64,000 nt of DNA from Lacticaseibacillus yichunensis (GTDB lineage: Bacteria; Bacillota; Bacilli; Lactobacillales; Lactobacillaceae), in NCBI RefSeq assembly GCF_003946405.1, contig NZ_RHOG01000001.1, positions 124,001-188,000 of the forward strand. Direction: 5' to 3'. Shown here piece after piece: positions 27,301 to 35,741 of this stretch; within the stretch, counting starts at the first letter, position 1, and the number at the start of each line of letters is the position of its first letter. The position numbers were made by a program, and so were the translations under genes. Below the pieces are notes generated by a model that did no database searches, had not been told where the DNA came from, and saw nothing but the letters and a program-made list of their open reading frames with translations.

Positions 27301-27888
27301 CACCGCATAACCATTCAGCTCGCCGGTGCCGGCTGTGGTCTCACCCATGTTGACCGAGGACAGAATCTCACCGGAGGACACGAAGCCGACGATCTTGAAC
27401 TTGGTGCGCCGCAGGACTTTAGCGCCGGTCGCATCCGCTTTTTCCGTGACGCGCAGGGTGTCGCCGAGCTTGTATTGGCCCTGATACTCGGCGTCCAAGG
27501 CGACCTCATTGACCGCAGTCGGCATCCGCCCGGCTTTGACGTCGTAGGTCGAAATGGTGCTGGGCTTGCTGAAAAGGCGGAGGCTGGTGGTTTTTCCCTT
27601 GATGGTCACATCTTTCAGATAGCCGTATTCGACCTTCGAGGTGCCCTTCACCGCTTTGAGTTTCGCCTGGTCGCTTTGATCGAGCCCGTAATCGCCGATC
27701 ACCGTTACATCCGCAACATTCAAGCGGTTCGCATAGTCGGCGCCGGTCGCCCGCATGTCGGGGCCTGCGACTTTCAGGCCGACGAGCGCAAACGACCCGA
27801 TCGCCATCAAGCCCGCAATCGACAGAAACCGCCCTTTGGACTTGCCGATCGCCTGCCAAATGTCTTTCCATAAAATATGCTTCGTCAC
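24313..27888 (-). CDS. MacB/FtsX-type ABC permease with long coiled coil
   Basis: A 1191-residue permease. One N-terminal span (residues ~18-38), an extracytoplasmic domain (~45-240), an Ala/Gln/Lys coiled coil of nearly 400 residues (~245-640), an FtsX domain with three spans (~660-800), a second extracytoplasmic domain and a second FtsX domain (~1060-1185). Such giant FtsX proteins in lactobacilli couple an ATPase to extracellular events or move amphiphilic compounds. It follows its ATPase by ten bases. GTG start at 27888 (VTKHILWKDIW). Substrate not known. Confidence 0.9.
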   Translation of the reverse strand: MTKHILWKDIWQAIGKSKGRFLSIAGLMAIGSFALVGLKVAGPDMRATGADYANRLNVADVTVIGDYGLDQSDQAKLKAVKGTSKVEYGYLKDVTIKGKTTSLRLFSKPSTISTYDVKAGRMPTAVNEVALDAEYQGQYKLGDTLRVTEKADATGAKVLRRTKFKIVGFVSSGEILSSVNMGETTAGTGELNGYAVILPSAFDSDVYMLARMRFTDLKTVDPYGNTYKDRLQTHKTAIDKALKTQPKNRLAQLQTEAETTIASNQAKLDAAAKKLSDTQAKLQAGRRQLDAGQAELTAKQKALTTQVTAAQKKLDDGAAQLKTAAAKLSAAKQQLAQADTKLRAGAQELATKRDELAKAEAKLATAQKQLTAAAAQLKTAKQQLTTGQQTIAKTQATLTSKKKQLTAANTQYKTGLAQLQAAVAQLEKQLAQSGLSATQQAQLTAQLKATQANLTATQQAYATFQSGTYDPGMAQIAAGTNQLAAAKSELAQKQKQYDASEARYQTQRTAYPQGKAKAATAQTQITQGAKTLAASQQLYEKNLATYNAGLKEYQAKTAELAQGKATLATQKQSGEAQLAAAKKTLASKEQTYKKGAADFAKQAPAARAEIKSGETKLVAAKKQVKQLALPTYTAYSRREMPGGIGYKTYTTVSEIIDALANVFPIFLYFVAALVTFTTMGRFVDEERINAGTLRALGYEPKDVTRKFTVYGFAASMLGTLIGVAAGHTLLPLIVYNAYSDGFTLPRITLAFHPWVTLAAIALALLSAVLPAYLSAKGELAANPAELLLPKPPVAGSKIFLERITPVWNHLSFTHKVTARNTFRYKKRMLMTIFGVAGAVALLLTGYSVRASIGGMSQTQFGGIIHYDMIVAKNSGLTSAETREFAKQAESDAIKSTKAIHYESLSKVAGKNNDSQAITLIVPQTTAKFEQYVETRNRKTQTALPLQSSGAIISERLANLVGAKVGDTISFKDASDVTRHVTISGITEMYMGHFMIMSRTAYEKAFATDYTTNGELVILKNRSQANVEAQAAKFMALSATAGVVQNTTLTNQIDTIVKSLNKIMLVLIIVAGLLGVVILYNLTNINVSERIRELSTIKVLGFFDNEVTMYIYRETILLTGIGILVGFGIGDVLFRYILAVVPPDEVMFNPALVGTSFLWPTLLIAVITAVLGWVVSRTLKNVDMLAALKSVD

Positions 27889-27898
27889 GCTGTCTCAC

Positions 27899-28600
27899 CT
27901 ACCATTCAATGTTTTCGATCGCCGCCGGATGCGTGTTTTGCGTGATCTGGGAGACCTTGGCATCGCGCATGTGAATCACGCGATCCCCGATCGGCGCGAT
28001 CGCCGCGTTATGCGTCACTACGATCACGGTCGAACCGTGCTTACGGGCCATGTCCTGAATGATCTGGAGGACCTGCTTGCCCGTCTCATAATCCAGCGCG
28101 CCGGTCGGTTCATCGCAAAGCAGGATCTTGGGATTTTTCGCCACGGCCCGGGCGATCGCGACACGCTGTTGTTCGCCGCCGGACAGTTGCGCGGGAAAAT
28201 TGTCGATGCGCTTCGCCAGCCCGACGTCGATCAGCGTCTGCGTCGGGTCCTGGGCGCCTTCCACAATCTCGGAGGCCAGCTCCACATTTTCCTTAGCGGT
28301 GAGGTTCGGGACCAGGTTGTAGAACTGGAAGACGAACCCGATGTCTGTGCGCCGATATGCCGTCAGTTCACGGGAGGAAAAATGGGAGATATTCTGGCCA
28401 TCGATAATGACATCCCCGCTACTATTGGTGTCCATGCCACCGAGAATGTTTAAGATCGTGGACTTTCCTGCGCCGGATGCGCCGAGGATGATTGCCAGCT
28501 CCCCCTTTTCGATCTGAAAGCTGACATCGTTGTTGGCAAGAATCTCGGTCTCGCCCATTTGGTAACGTTTGGTGCTGTGCTTGACGTCGATGTAACTCAT
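27899..28600 (-). CDS. ABC transporter ATPase, MacB/LolD type
   Basis: A 233-residue ATPase: Walker [10 protein letters not shown], signature [14 protein letters not shown], Walker [13 protein letters not shown], switch VTHN. This is the short LolD/MacB class that works with FtsX-like permeases. ATG at 28600 has AGGAG eight bases upstream. First gene of a two-gene operon, divergent from a TetR regulator. Confidence 0.94.
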   Translation of the reverse strand: MSYIDVKHSTKRYQMGETEILANNDVSFQIEKGELAIILGASGAGKSTILNILGGMDTNSSGDVIIDGQNISHFSSRELTAYRRTDIGFVFQFYNLVPNLTAKENVELASEIVEGAQDPTQTLIDVGLAKRIDNFPAQLSGGEQQRVAIARAVAKNPKILLCDEPTGALDYETGKQVLQIIQDMARKHGSTVIVVTHNAAIAPIGDRVIHMRDAKVSQITQNTHPAAIENIEW

Positions 28601-28619
28601 TTCGCTCACTCCTGTTTTT

Positions 28620-28760
28620 TTAAAAATGAACAACACGTTGATTTGTTGATGGCCCAAGTATATGATTGTCTATGGGCCAGTTGCAATAAACAGATTCATC
28701 AAACGTGTTGATTTTCGCCCAAAATGAACACAAATCGACAATGTGTTGTTTTTAAAAAGG
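28620..28760. promoter_or_regulatory. divergent promoter/operator region of the FtsX exporter and TetR
   Basis: Contains the repeated half-sites CAACACGTTGA, CAAACGTGTTGA and CAATGTGTTGT on both strands, with CAACACGTTGATTTGTTG a near palindrome, and an inverted repeat GGCCCA...TGGGCC (about 28651-28676). Likely TetR sites controlling both genes. Confidence 0.55.
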
Positions 28761-28770
28761 GAGTGAGCGC

Positions 28771-29358
28771 GTGCCAGAAATGCGGCCGCAAACAGAAAAA
28801 AAGATCAAGCAGGTCTTCACCCACTTGATGCAAACGAAAGGCTTGAACGATCTGACCGTCAGTGATATTGCGCGCGGGGCCAACATCAACCGCGGGACAT
28901 TTTACCTGCATTTTGTCGACAAATTCGCCTTGCTTGCGTATTTCGAGGACCAGACCATTGACCGCCTGACCGCGATCTTGACAGCCCCCTGTGGCCAAGT
29001 GGAAAATGCCACGCCGATCGACTTTATTTCCCGGGACACAGTCTACCAGGCGCTGATCTATGTGCAAGGCGACCGCGAGTTTGTGCAGGCGCTGACGAGC
29101 GAGACTGGCGATCCTAAATTCGTCGGGCGCTTCAAAGGGATTCTCGCGGGCTTGCTCGACGCGCAGGCAGCCAAGTCACCAGAATTCAGCTTCAATAAGG
29201 TCGGGTTCCCGGCCGATTACGCCAGCGAGATCCTCTTGTCGACGGTCGTCTCGATCATCCTCCTGTGGCTACAGAAAGGCGCAACCGAGGACCCCGCGAT
29301 GATCGCCGACATGATTGATCGCTGCAAGACCCTCGCGCCGGTGGAGCTGTTTCGGTGA
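28771..29358 (+). CDS. TetR-family regulator next to the FtsX exporter
   Basis: A 195-residue regulator: N-terminal helix-turn-helix (LTVSDIARGANINRGTFYLHF, residues ~28-48) and an all-helical ligand domain. GTG start at 28771 has GGGAG seven bases upstream. Transcribed away from the ABC exporter, which it probably represses. Confidence 0.92.
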   Translation: MPEMRPQTEKKIKQVFTHLMQTKGLNDLTVSDIARGANINRGTFYLHFVDKFALLAYFEDQTIDRLTAILTAPCGQVENATPIDFISRDTVYQALIYVQGDREFVQALTSETGDPKFVGRFKGILAGLLDAQAAKSPEFSFNKVGFPADYASEILLSTVVSIILLWLQKGATEDPAMIADMIDRCKTLAPVELFR

Positions 29359-29470
29359 GTGAGCTGCGCGCAAAAAATATAGCGGGGCCGCTTCTGGGGG
29401 CACCGCTATTTGGTGTAGTTGTGCTTCTTTCGGGGGAGCCGTTTTTTCCCGTGTGGCATGCTGTGAGCCA

Positions 29471-30505
29471 CTAAATTGTAAAGGCCCGTCCACTCAGCGT
29501 TTCGCCCAATGTCCAAAGTTGAGTCGCCAAGGCCGGGTCGATCGACCAAGGCCGGGCGCCGAACTTGGACTGGCTGTCAGCGGCCACCGCCGTGCCGATG
29601 TTGCAGTCCTCAATGAACACCCCACCCTGATCCGCCAATAACGGACTGGTTGCGGCCCACAGCACTGAGGCTGCGCCTTGGCTTGTGGTCTTGAAATAAT
29701 CGTACTCGGAGTGGCCGCGTCGTTTGGCCTGAACCGCATGCCACGCACTGATCAGCCGCGTGCGCTGCAAATCGTTCATCACCACGCCGGCTGCCCGCTG
29801 CAGGTGCGCATTTTGATTAATGAAGCGGCCCAGTCCGGTGCCTGGTACGAGTCCGGGATGCACCGCAAACGCCCGCACGCCATCTTGTTTGGCGCGCCGG
29901 TCGAGCTCGAAGGCAAACAGGATATCCGCCGCCTTGGATTGCGCATACGCCACCCGCGGGTCATAGTCGCGCCGCTCGAAATTGGGATCGGCGAAATCGA
30001 CGCCATTCCAGCTTTGGGCGCGGGAGGACACCACGACGACCCGCGCACCGAGCGTTTTTTTCAAAGCCGGATACAGCGCAGCCGTCAGCTGAAAATGGCC
30101 GAGATAATTGGTCGCCAATTGCGATTCGTTGCCGCGGGCGTCGCGGTGCAATGGGGCAAACATGATTCCCGCGCATTCGATCAGAAGGTCGAGGCGGTCA
30201 TGCTGGCGCAAAAAATCAGCCGCAAACGCCGTGATCGACTGCGCATCCATCAGATCCAGCACGCCAACTGTGGTGTGCGGCAACGCCCCCACCGCCGCCT
30301 GGGCCTTGGCCAGAGTGCGAGCCGGCACCACCACCGTTGCGCCGGCTTTCACCAACGCACGGGTGATCATCAGGCCGATGCCGCTGTAGCCGCCTGTGAC
30401 GATGGCGACTTTTCCCGTCAGATCAACGCCGCGCATCACTTGGCGGGTCGTCGTTGTTTTCGAAAAGGGACTGGCAATCGGTGCTTGTTGCGTCAACTGA
30501 ATCAT
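29471..30505 (-). CDS. short-chain dehydrogenase/reductase
   Basis: A 344-residue SDR: NAD(P) site TGGYSGIG (residues ~35-42), ECAG in place of NNAG, catalytic Ser in VVVVSSRA and YAQSKAA (YxxxK). The length and C-terminal extension resemble retinol-dehydrogenase/WW-domain-oxidoreductase-like SDRs. Substrate unknown. ATG at 30505 has AGGAG. Divergent from a TetR gene with a shared operator; likely an inducible detoxification gene. Confidence 0.9.
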   Translation of the reverse strand: MIQLTQQAPIASPFSKTTTTRQVMRGVDLTGKVAIVTGGYSGIGLMITRALVKAGATVVVPARTLAKAQAAVGALPHTTVGVLDLMDAQSITAFAADFLRQHDRLDLLIECAGIMFAPLHRDARGNESQLATNYLGHFQLTAALYPALKKTLGARVVVVSSRAQSWNGVDFADPNFERRDYDPRVAYAQSKAADILFAFELDRRAKQDGVRAFAVHPGLVPGTGLGRFINQNAHLQRAAGVVMNDLQRTRLISAWHAVQAKRRGHSEYDYFKTTSQGAASVLWAATSPLLADQGGVFIEDCNIGTAVAADSQSKFGARPWSIDPALATQLWTLGETLSGRAFTI

Positions 30506-30525
30506 TTTTTCCGCGCTCCTTTGGC

Positions 30526-30622
30526 GTGACACTTGTCACATTCATTGGCTCATGTTAGGCTCAGATGACGCAAAAAACAAGGCAATCACGGGCAGCCGTG
30601 ACAGATCGGGGGCAAGTGTCAT
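30526..30622. promoter_or_regulatory. TetR operator sites between the dehydrogenase and its regulator
   Basis: GTGACACTTGTCAC (30526-30539) is a perfect 14-base palindrome 21 bases before the dehydrogenase start. The half-sites GTGACA and TGTCAT recur at 30598 and 30617, the second touching the tetR start. This fits joint repression and autoregulation. Confidence 0.7.
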
Positions 30623-31154
30623 GGCAACTTATAGTCAGGAACAACAAGAACTCAGCCGAGAAAGCCTGCAGCTGGCGCTTTTTGACCTCATGCAACACGA
30701 GGCTTTCGCCAGCATTACCGTCAGCGCGCTGGCCGCCCGTGCCGGTATCTCGCGCATGGGCTTTTACCGCAATTACGACACCAAGGAGCAGGTGCTCAGT
30801 GACTATTTTGATCGGCGCGTCGCCCCTTTTTATGACGCGCTGTCGGCCAGCGTGGACCAAGGCCCAGCCTCGATCAGCCAGGCCTATTTTGCCTACATCG
30901 ACCGCCACAGCACACTGTTTGAGGTGCTGATTCAAAGCGGCGCGGAAAACGTGCTGATCGACCGGTTCACCTACTACGTTGACCACTTCTACCGCGACCA
31001 TGTCAAAACCGTGCCGTTCACGGGCGACTACGCGTTTTTCTGGACCAGCTTCGTGGCGGCCGGTCTATACAAAATGACGATCGACTGGCTGAAAACCGGC
31101 AAGCGCGCCTCAGTGGCCACATTGGCGGCAATCGCGACAAAGCTGGCGGGGTGA
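30621..31154 (+). CDS. TetR-family regulator
   Basis: A 177-residue regulator with helix-turn-helix ITVSALAARAGISRMGFYRN near residues 28-47 and a helical C-terminal domain with several Tyr/Phe. ATG at 30621 has a weak GGGG site; the frame is open upstream to 30552 but those starts lie in the operator region. Divergent from the short-chain dehydrogenase. Confidence 0.9.
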   Translation: MATYSQEQQELSRESLQLALFDLMQHEAFASITVSALAARAGISRMGFYRNYDTKEQVLSDYFDRRVAPFYDALSASVDQGPASISQAYFAYIDRHSTLFEVLIQSGAENVLIDRFTYYVDHFYRDHVKTVPFTGDYAFFWTSFVAAGLYKMTIDWLKTGKRASVATLAAIATKLAG

Positions 31155-31315
31155 CGTGACAGATAGCGCACTGGAGGTTTTTTTCTACAAACATATTTTT
31201 TCCCTCTTCGGCTCTTTGGGGCGAAAATCACGGGTATATAAAAAGAGCAACTCCTTTAACGAGAGTCGCCCAAACGTTAGCGTAAAGAGGAGCCCGAGTA
31301 ACAACTCAAAAAAGC

Positions 31316-31519
31316 CTAGACCAAATCGAACCAGTCTTTAGCGACCAAGCTTTCATAATTGTCGTGAACAGACGCGACTCGTCCTGTTGAATCGGCCATA
31401 AACCAGAAACGAAACGGTTTTCCCTCATATTAGAACTCAATATTTGACTTCATAGGTGAGGTGCGAAGGCCAAAGTCCACAACTTGACTATTGATCTATC
31501 GGGAAGCATCGATTTGCAT
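31316..31519 (-). pseudogene. small protein gene with two in-frame stops
   Basis: From ATG 31519 the frame reads MQIDASR, TAG (31496-31498), INSQVVDFGLRTSPMKSNIEF, TAA (31430-31432), then YEGKPFRFWFMADSTGRV and on to a final TAG at 31316. Joined, it is a coherent 67-residue soluble protein; both stops could come from Lys or Gln codons. No family recognised. The flanking 31155-31315 shows no gene, though TTCGGCTCTTTGGGGCGAAA (about 31207) looks like the end of an ISL3-type element; too weak to annotate. Confidence 0.55.
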
Positions 31520-31553
31520 CCCGCAGTGACCTCGCAAACCATAATACGACGAC

Positions 31554-32585
31554 TCATTCAACCGGCAGTGTCAGTGTGAACGTACTGCCTTCCTCAAGCT
31601 GACTGGCGACAGTGATCGCGCCGCCCAGTTCGTGGGCAACCGCCTGCGCGATGTATAACCCTAATCCATGGCCCCCTGTCTTTGTGCTTCGCGAAGTTTC
31701 GGCCCGATAAAGGCGCTTAAAAACATCTTCCAGATCACTCGGTCGAATGCCAATGCCGTGATCAGTCACTGCAATCTGAAGTTGCTGGTCAGCCAGCGTT
31801 GCGGAGATCTCCAACGAACTCCCAACAGGTGAATACTTTAACGCATTATTGATCAAGTTGTAGATGATGCGGGCTAATTTATCCCGATCCGAAATAATCT
31901 TCGCGTCTGGCGGCAAAATCGACACATGGACTGATCGGGTGTCCCTATCGAGTTCAAACTGGAACTCAGATAGCGTTTCAATCAAAAGTTGGTCAATCAA
32001 CACCTCTGATCTGACCAATACCGGTGGGTTAGCTTGCGTGTGTAGCGAGATGTAACTGAGCTCTTCAACTAGATTGTTTAAACGGTCGGTTTGCCGGTCG
32101 ATGGTTTGCAGATAGTCTGGCACCTCTTCGCGGGCGATGACGCCATCCAGGATTCCTTCGACAGTCGAACGAATCGAGGTGATCGGCGTTTTAATGTCGT
32201 GGGACAATTGTGCGATCATCATATCCTTTTCATGCTCACTTTCTTTGAGTGACGCGAAGGACGCCTCAAGGTGGGTCGACATCGTGTTGAAGTCGGCAGA
32301 TAACTCGCGAAATTCAGAGGGACCGATAACATCGTGCACCGTATTAAAATGATTCTCAGTGATTGCCTGCGCCTGAGCCTTTAGCCGCTCCAATGACTGA
32401 AACGTTGGGCGCAACAGTAATAAGTCAACCACCGCGCCCAGCGAACTGGCGATCAACGTGATCAGTACCAAAAGAAAGCCGCTACTTTGAACAATAAACA
32501 TTTTGTTGACGGCCCACACCACGGCAACGATCGTGATCAAGATCGACAAAAGGTGCCCCATCATGATCAGATATTTAAGCTTCAT
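31554..32585 (-). CDS. sensor histidine kinase
   Basis: A 343-residue kinase: two N-terminal spans (residues ~8-28 and ~36-58) with almost no outside loop, HAMP-like segment, H-box SHDIKTPI with phosphorylated His129, N-box NLINNALKYS, G1 DHGIGI and G2 GHGLGL. The tiny sensing loop is the intramembrane-sensing layout seen in SaeS-like and cell-envelope sensors. Starts four bases after the response regulator stop. Confidence 0.94.
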   Translation of the reverse strand: MKLKYLIMMGHLLSILITIVAVVWAVNKMFIVQSSGFLLVLITLIASSLGAVVDLLLLRPTFQSLERLKAQAQAITENHFNTVHDVIGPSEFRELSADFNTMSTHLEASFASLKESEHEKDMMIAQLSHDIKTPITSIRSTVEGILDGVIAREEVPDYLQTIDRQTDRLNNLVEELSYISLHTQANPPVLVRSEVLIDQLLIETLSEFQFELDRDTRSVHVSILPPDAKIISDRDKLARIIYNLINNALKYSPVGSSLEISATLADQQLQIAVTDHGIGIRPSDLEDVFKRLYRAETSRSTKTGGHGLGLYIAQAVAHELGGAITVASQLEEGSTFTLTLPVE

Positions 32586-32588
32586 TCC

Positions 32589-33278
32589 CTATACCTCAAT
32601 TTTGTAGCCTAACCCCCAAACTGTTTTGATGGTGGGCGTCTGTTCGTCACCATAAGAGCAGAGTTGGGCGCGTAACGCGTGAATATGGACATTCAAGGTG
32701 TTTGCATCTACCTCAAGATAAGCCTCGCCCCAAACAATTTGATATAGCTCCGTCTTCGAGAAAACATGTCTCGGGTTGCCAGCCAATAACCACAGGAGTT
32801 CAAAATCCTTAGCCGTCAGATCAAGTGCTTGGCCTTTCACGGTCGCTTCGTGCGCAGTGTAGTCGACGCGCAAATTACCCAGTTGGGTCTTATCTTGCTG
32901 GCCTCGAGACCCATTGATTCTGCGTAAGATATTTCCAACGCGAAGCACCAATTCCCGAGGACTGAATGGCTTGCTGATAAAGTCGTCTGCCCCAAGGTTC
33001 AGTGCAAAGATCTTATCTTGATCTGAGGTCTTGGCCGTAATGAACAAGAAGGGTTGATCCGGATTTAACAGCTGGACCTCATCGATCAGATCATAGCCAT
33101 CCATATTGGGCATCATGATGTCCGTGATCACGAGGTCGACGTGTTGATGTTTAAACACGTTCAACGCCTCGGCCCCGTCTGCTGCAGTGAGCACAACATA
33201 GCCCGCGTCCTTCAAATACCGCTGATTAATTTCCATAATGGCAGATTCGTCATCTGCCAGCAAAATTGTCTGCACCAC
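32589..33278 (-). CDS. OmpR-family response regulator, SaeR-like
   Basis: A 229-residue regulator: receiver with phospho-acceptor Asp53 (VITDIMMPNMDGYD) and Lys in ISKPFSP, then a winged-helix DNA-binding domain ending IKTVWGLGYKIEV. GTG-GTG start with AAGGAG. Forms an operon with the histidine kinase; promoter TTGAAT / TACATT seen about 40 bases upstream. The adjacent surface-protein gene is the obvious target candidate. Confidence 0.94.
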   Translation of the reverse strand: MVQTILLADDESAIMEINQRYLKDAGYVVLTAADGAEALNVFKHQHVDLVITDIMMPNMDGYDLIDEVQLLNPDQPFLFITAKTSDQDKIFALNLGADDFISKPFSPRELVLRVGNILRRINGSRGQQDKTQLGNLRVDYTAHEATVKGQALDLTAKDFELLWLLAGNPRHVFSKTELYQIVWGEAYLEVDANTLNVHIHALRAQLCSYGDEQTPTIKTVWGLGYKIEV

Positions 33279-33378
33279 AGTTTTCTCCTTAAAAAAAGAA
33301 TAGTACTACACATAATGTATAATACTATCCCCCAAATTCAAATTATTTTGCTTATCAATTTCCCGCTGAAGACTCGCT

Positions 33379-35406
33379 CTAACCAGCCCGCCGCTTGCTA
33401 TTGATTCCGACAGTGGTCCCAACCACAGCAAGCAACGCGAGCATTGCCGTCCCAAACAGGGTGAGCCCTTCGTTGACCGCATCGCCAGCCTGAGGTAGCG
33501 ACTTTTCAGAAGGCATCTGGGAGGACATCTGACTCGATTTGTCAGCAGATTTCTGCATCATGGCTGGCTTCATCGCCGTGTCAGAACCAGGTTTTGTGGT
33601 CATGCCACTCTTGGCTGGGGCCGTCATCGCAGCTATCTTGCCGGTTGAAGCGCCATGACCACTTGGCTTAGGCATGGCCGCGCTCTGATCGCTCTTTGAT
33701 TGATCTGGGGTGGTCATGGCTTTCTCAGGCACATTGATGGTGATCTGAACGCCGGCCTTGGTCGCGACCGGGCTTGTCGTGATTGCTTTGCCATCGCTAC
33801 CGATCGCATAGATAGTCACGGTTGCACCGTAAGTCTGCGTGCCATTTTTGCGGAGCTGATCAATCAACGCTTGACCTGTTTTCCCGGCAAGATTGCCGCC
33901 AAGGACCACCGAATAGGCATATTCCGCCTTAGCTAACCCGCTTATTGGCAGAATTGGCGTGTTCATGGCCGTCCCATTGTTCGACCACGCCGCGAGATTT
34001 GAGCCGCTCAGCAGAAGCCGGGTGAGCATCCCATCCCCACCGAATGCCTCAAATGGAATCACCTGATTAACGCCCGCGGTGAATGGCCCATCGCCCTTGG
34101 CCGCCACTAAATAGGCTGCCGGCACATTGATCTGGTTCTTAATGTTGCTCGTCAAGCCTTCAACATTGAGCTGAATGCCGGTCTTTGTCGCAATGACCTT
34201 CGACGTATCCGCCTGACCGTCAGCACCTGCAGCGTATAGCTTGACTGTTGCGCTGTATGTCTGGGTGCCATTCAGCCGCAACTGCTCTAGCAAGGCTTGG
34301 CCCTGCTTGCCCGCAACATTGCCAGCAAGATCAACTTCATAGAAATATTGACCAGTGGCAAGGCCTGAGATTGGCAATAGCGCGGCGTTCATCGCGGTTC
34401 CGTTATCAGACCATGGTGCGGCCACAGAACTGTTTAACAAAAGACGTGTCAGCATGCCATCCCCGCCAAACGCCTCATACGGAATCACTTGGTTGACGCC
34501 TGCCGTGAACGGGCCTGATGCCGTCGCATTTGCCAAATACTGTGCAGGCACTGTGATTGTGCTTTTAACCTGGTTCGTCAGGCCGGCGAACGAGATCTGA
34601 ATTCCCGTCTTTGTCGCCACCACGTTCGTTGTATCAGCCTGGCCATCACTACCCGCGGCATAAACTTTTAGTGTCGCGCTGACTGTTTGCGTCCCATCTT
34701 CGCGTAACTGATCCAGCAGGGCCTGGCCTTGCTTCCCTGTTAAGTTACCCCCAAGATCCACTTCATAGAAATACTGACCACTAGGCAGCCCCATAACCGG
34801 TGATAACGCGGCATTCGCACCTGTCCCATTGTCAGACCATGGGGCAGAAGCGGCACTGGTCAACAGCAACCGTGTCAGCATCCCATCACCACCAAACGCT
34901 TCGAACGGAATGGCCTGGTTGACCCCGGCAGTGAACGGCCCATCACCAGTTGCATTGGCTAGTGTCTGAGCCGAAACCATCAAAGTCGAAGTCACGTTGG
35001 CGGTCAATTCGCTGGCCGAAAGATTTGAACTGACTGCCGGCGTTGACGCAGCGCTGGCGACCTTCTCCAAATCAGCAGGTGTGGAAGTGGAGGTCCCCGA
35101 TGCCTCACCTGTCGCGGTAGTAGTGCTTGACGCCAATGGTGTCGTCTCATCAGCCTGTGTTGATTGAGGCGCGGTCTGAGCGTCCTGTAATGACTGAGAA
35201 GTCGTCGTCTTATCCATAGTTGCGGATGCTTGAATGGCAATTGGCTCAGTGGCCGCACTCACCGCGGTGATTGTCCCACCCAAACCACCGGCCAAGGTCG
35301 CAAGAACGATCGCACTGTACACCCAGAATTTTCCGACCTTATATGCTTTGTAATGAACCCGCATGTCCCGTAATGCAGCCTTTACAGTATGTCGAGAATT
35401 ACTCAT
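33379..35406 (-). CDS. KxYKxGKxW-type cell-wall protein with three repeats
   Basis: A 675-residue surface protein. Residues ~19-28 read YKAYKVGKFW, the KxYKxGKxW signal, followed by a hydrophobic span ending VSAA. A Ser/Thr/Ala-rich linker leads to three ~141-residue repeats (each with FTAGVNQ-IP-EAFGGDGMLTRLLL and GTQT-A), about 34995-33737 in DNA. A Lys/Met/Ser-rich stretch then leads to the sorting signal LPQAG, a hydrophobic span and KRRAG. Sortase would anchor it, with LPQAG rather than LPxTG. Three ATGs lie together; the third (35406) has best spacing from GGAGG. Function unknown; likely adhesion or protection. Confidence 0.9.
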   Translation of the reverse strand: MSNSRHTVKAALRDMRVHYKAYKVGKFWVYSAIVLATLAGGLGGTITAVSAATEPIAIQASATMDKTTTSQSLQDAQTAPQSTQADETTPLASSTTTATGEASGTSTSTPADLEKVASAASTPAVSSNLSASELTANVTSTLMVSAQTLANATGDGPFTAGVNQAIPFEAFGGDGMLTRLLLTSAASAPWSDNGTGANAALSPVMGLPSGQYFYEVDLGGNLTGKQGQALLDQLREDGTQTVSATLKVYAAGSDGQADTTNVVATKTGIQISFAGLTNQVKSTITVPAQYLANATASGPFTAGVNQVIPYEAFGGDGMLTRLLLNSSVAAPWSDNGTAMNAALLPISGLATGQYFYEVDLAGNVAGKQGQALLEQLRLNGTQTYSATVKLYAAGADGQADTSKVIATKTGIQLNVEGLTSNIKNQINVPAAYLVAAKGDGPFTAGVNQVIPFEAFGGDGMLTRLLLSGSNLAAWSNNGTAMNTPILPISGLAKAEYAYSVVLGGNLAGKTGQALIDQLRKNGTQTYGATVTIYAIGSDGKAITTSPVATKAGVQITINVPEKAMTTPDQSKSDQSAAMPKPSGHGASTGKIAAMTAPAKSGMTTKPGSDTAMKPAMMQKSADKSSQMSSQMPSEKSLPQAGDAVNEGLTLFGTAMLALLAVVGTTVGINSKRRAG

Positions 35407-35508
35407 CATCATAGCCTCCAAATAGTGTATAAATTTCAGTCGCCATTACGCGTTCCTGTTTAGGGTCCCAATGTATCATCAGAGGCTTAATTGACTTGTA
35501 GTAAATTC

Positions 35509-35524
35509 TTAACAGACTATTAAA
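35509..35524 (-). promoter_or_regulatory. direct repeat resembling a SaeR site
   Basis: Minus-strand TTTAA-TAGTCT-GTTAA is a GTTAA-N6-GTTAA arrangement with one mismatch, about 100 bases before the wall-protein start. The neighbouring regulator is SaeR-like. The remaining 35413-35675 shows no gene. Confidence 0.45.
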
Positions 35525-35675
35525 TCATAAGTAAGCGCTGTCCCTTCTCGCGAGCCGCCATCAATCCACGACCAGAACTATTTATTTTGCTTTTACCACT
35601 GGTCCAAATCAAAAAGAGTCATGAAGAATCTCAGCTTAGGTCCCAACAATCACTGTCCGACTGTTTTTGGGGTGT

Positions 35676-35728
35676 ATAAAAAACGCCTTTCAAACGCAAC
35701 CGAATCGGCTGCGCATGAAGGCGTCTTT
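35676..35728 (-). terminator. terminator after the Fic gene
   Basis: Minus-strand ACGCCTTCATGCGCAGCCGA and its complement enclose a TT loop and end in TTTTTT. Confidence 0.88.
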
Positions 35729-35741
35729 GACTACTCACCTT

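Noticed and set aside
31190-31240. ISL3-type insertion-sequence end (GGCTCTTTGGGG)
   Set aside because: Only one short end-like match, no partner end, no transposase.
33379-35406. SecA2/SecY2 accessory export substrate, because of the KxYKxGKxW signal
   Set aside because: No secA2/secY2 or Asp genes are in the window and the protein is not a long Ser-rich repeat protein; the signal alone does not decide the export route.
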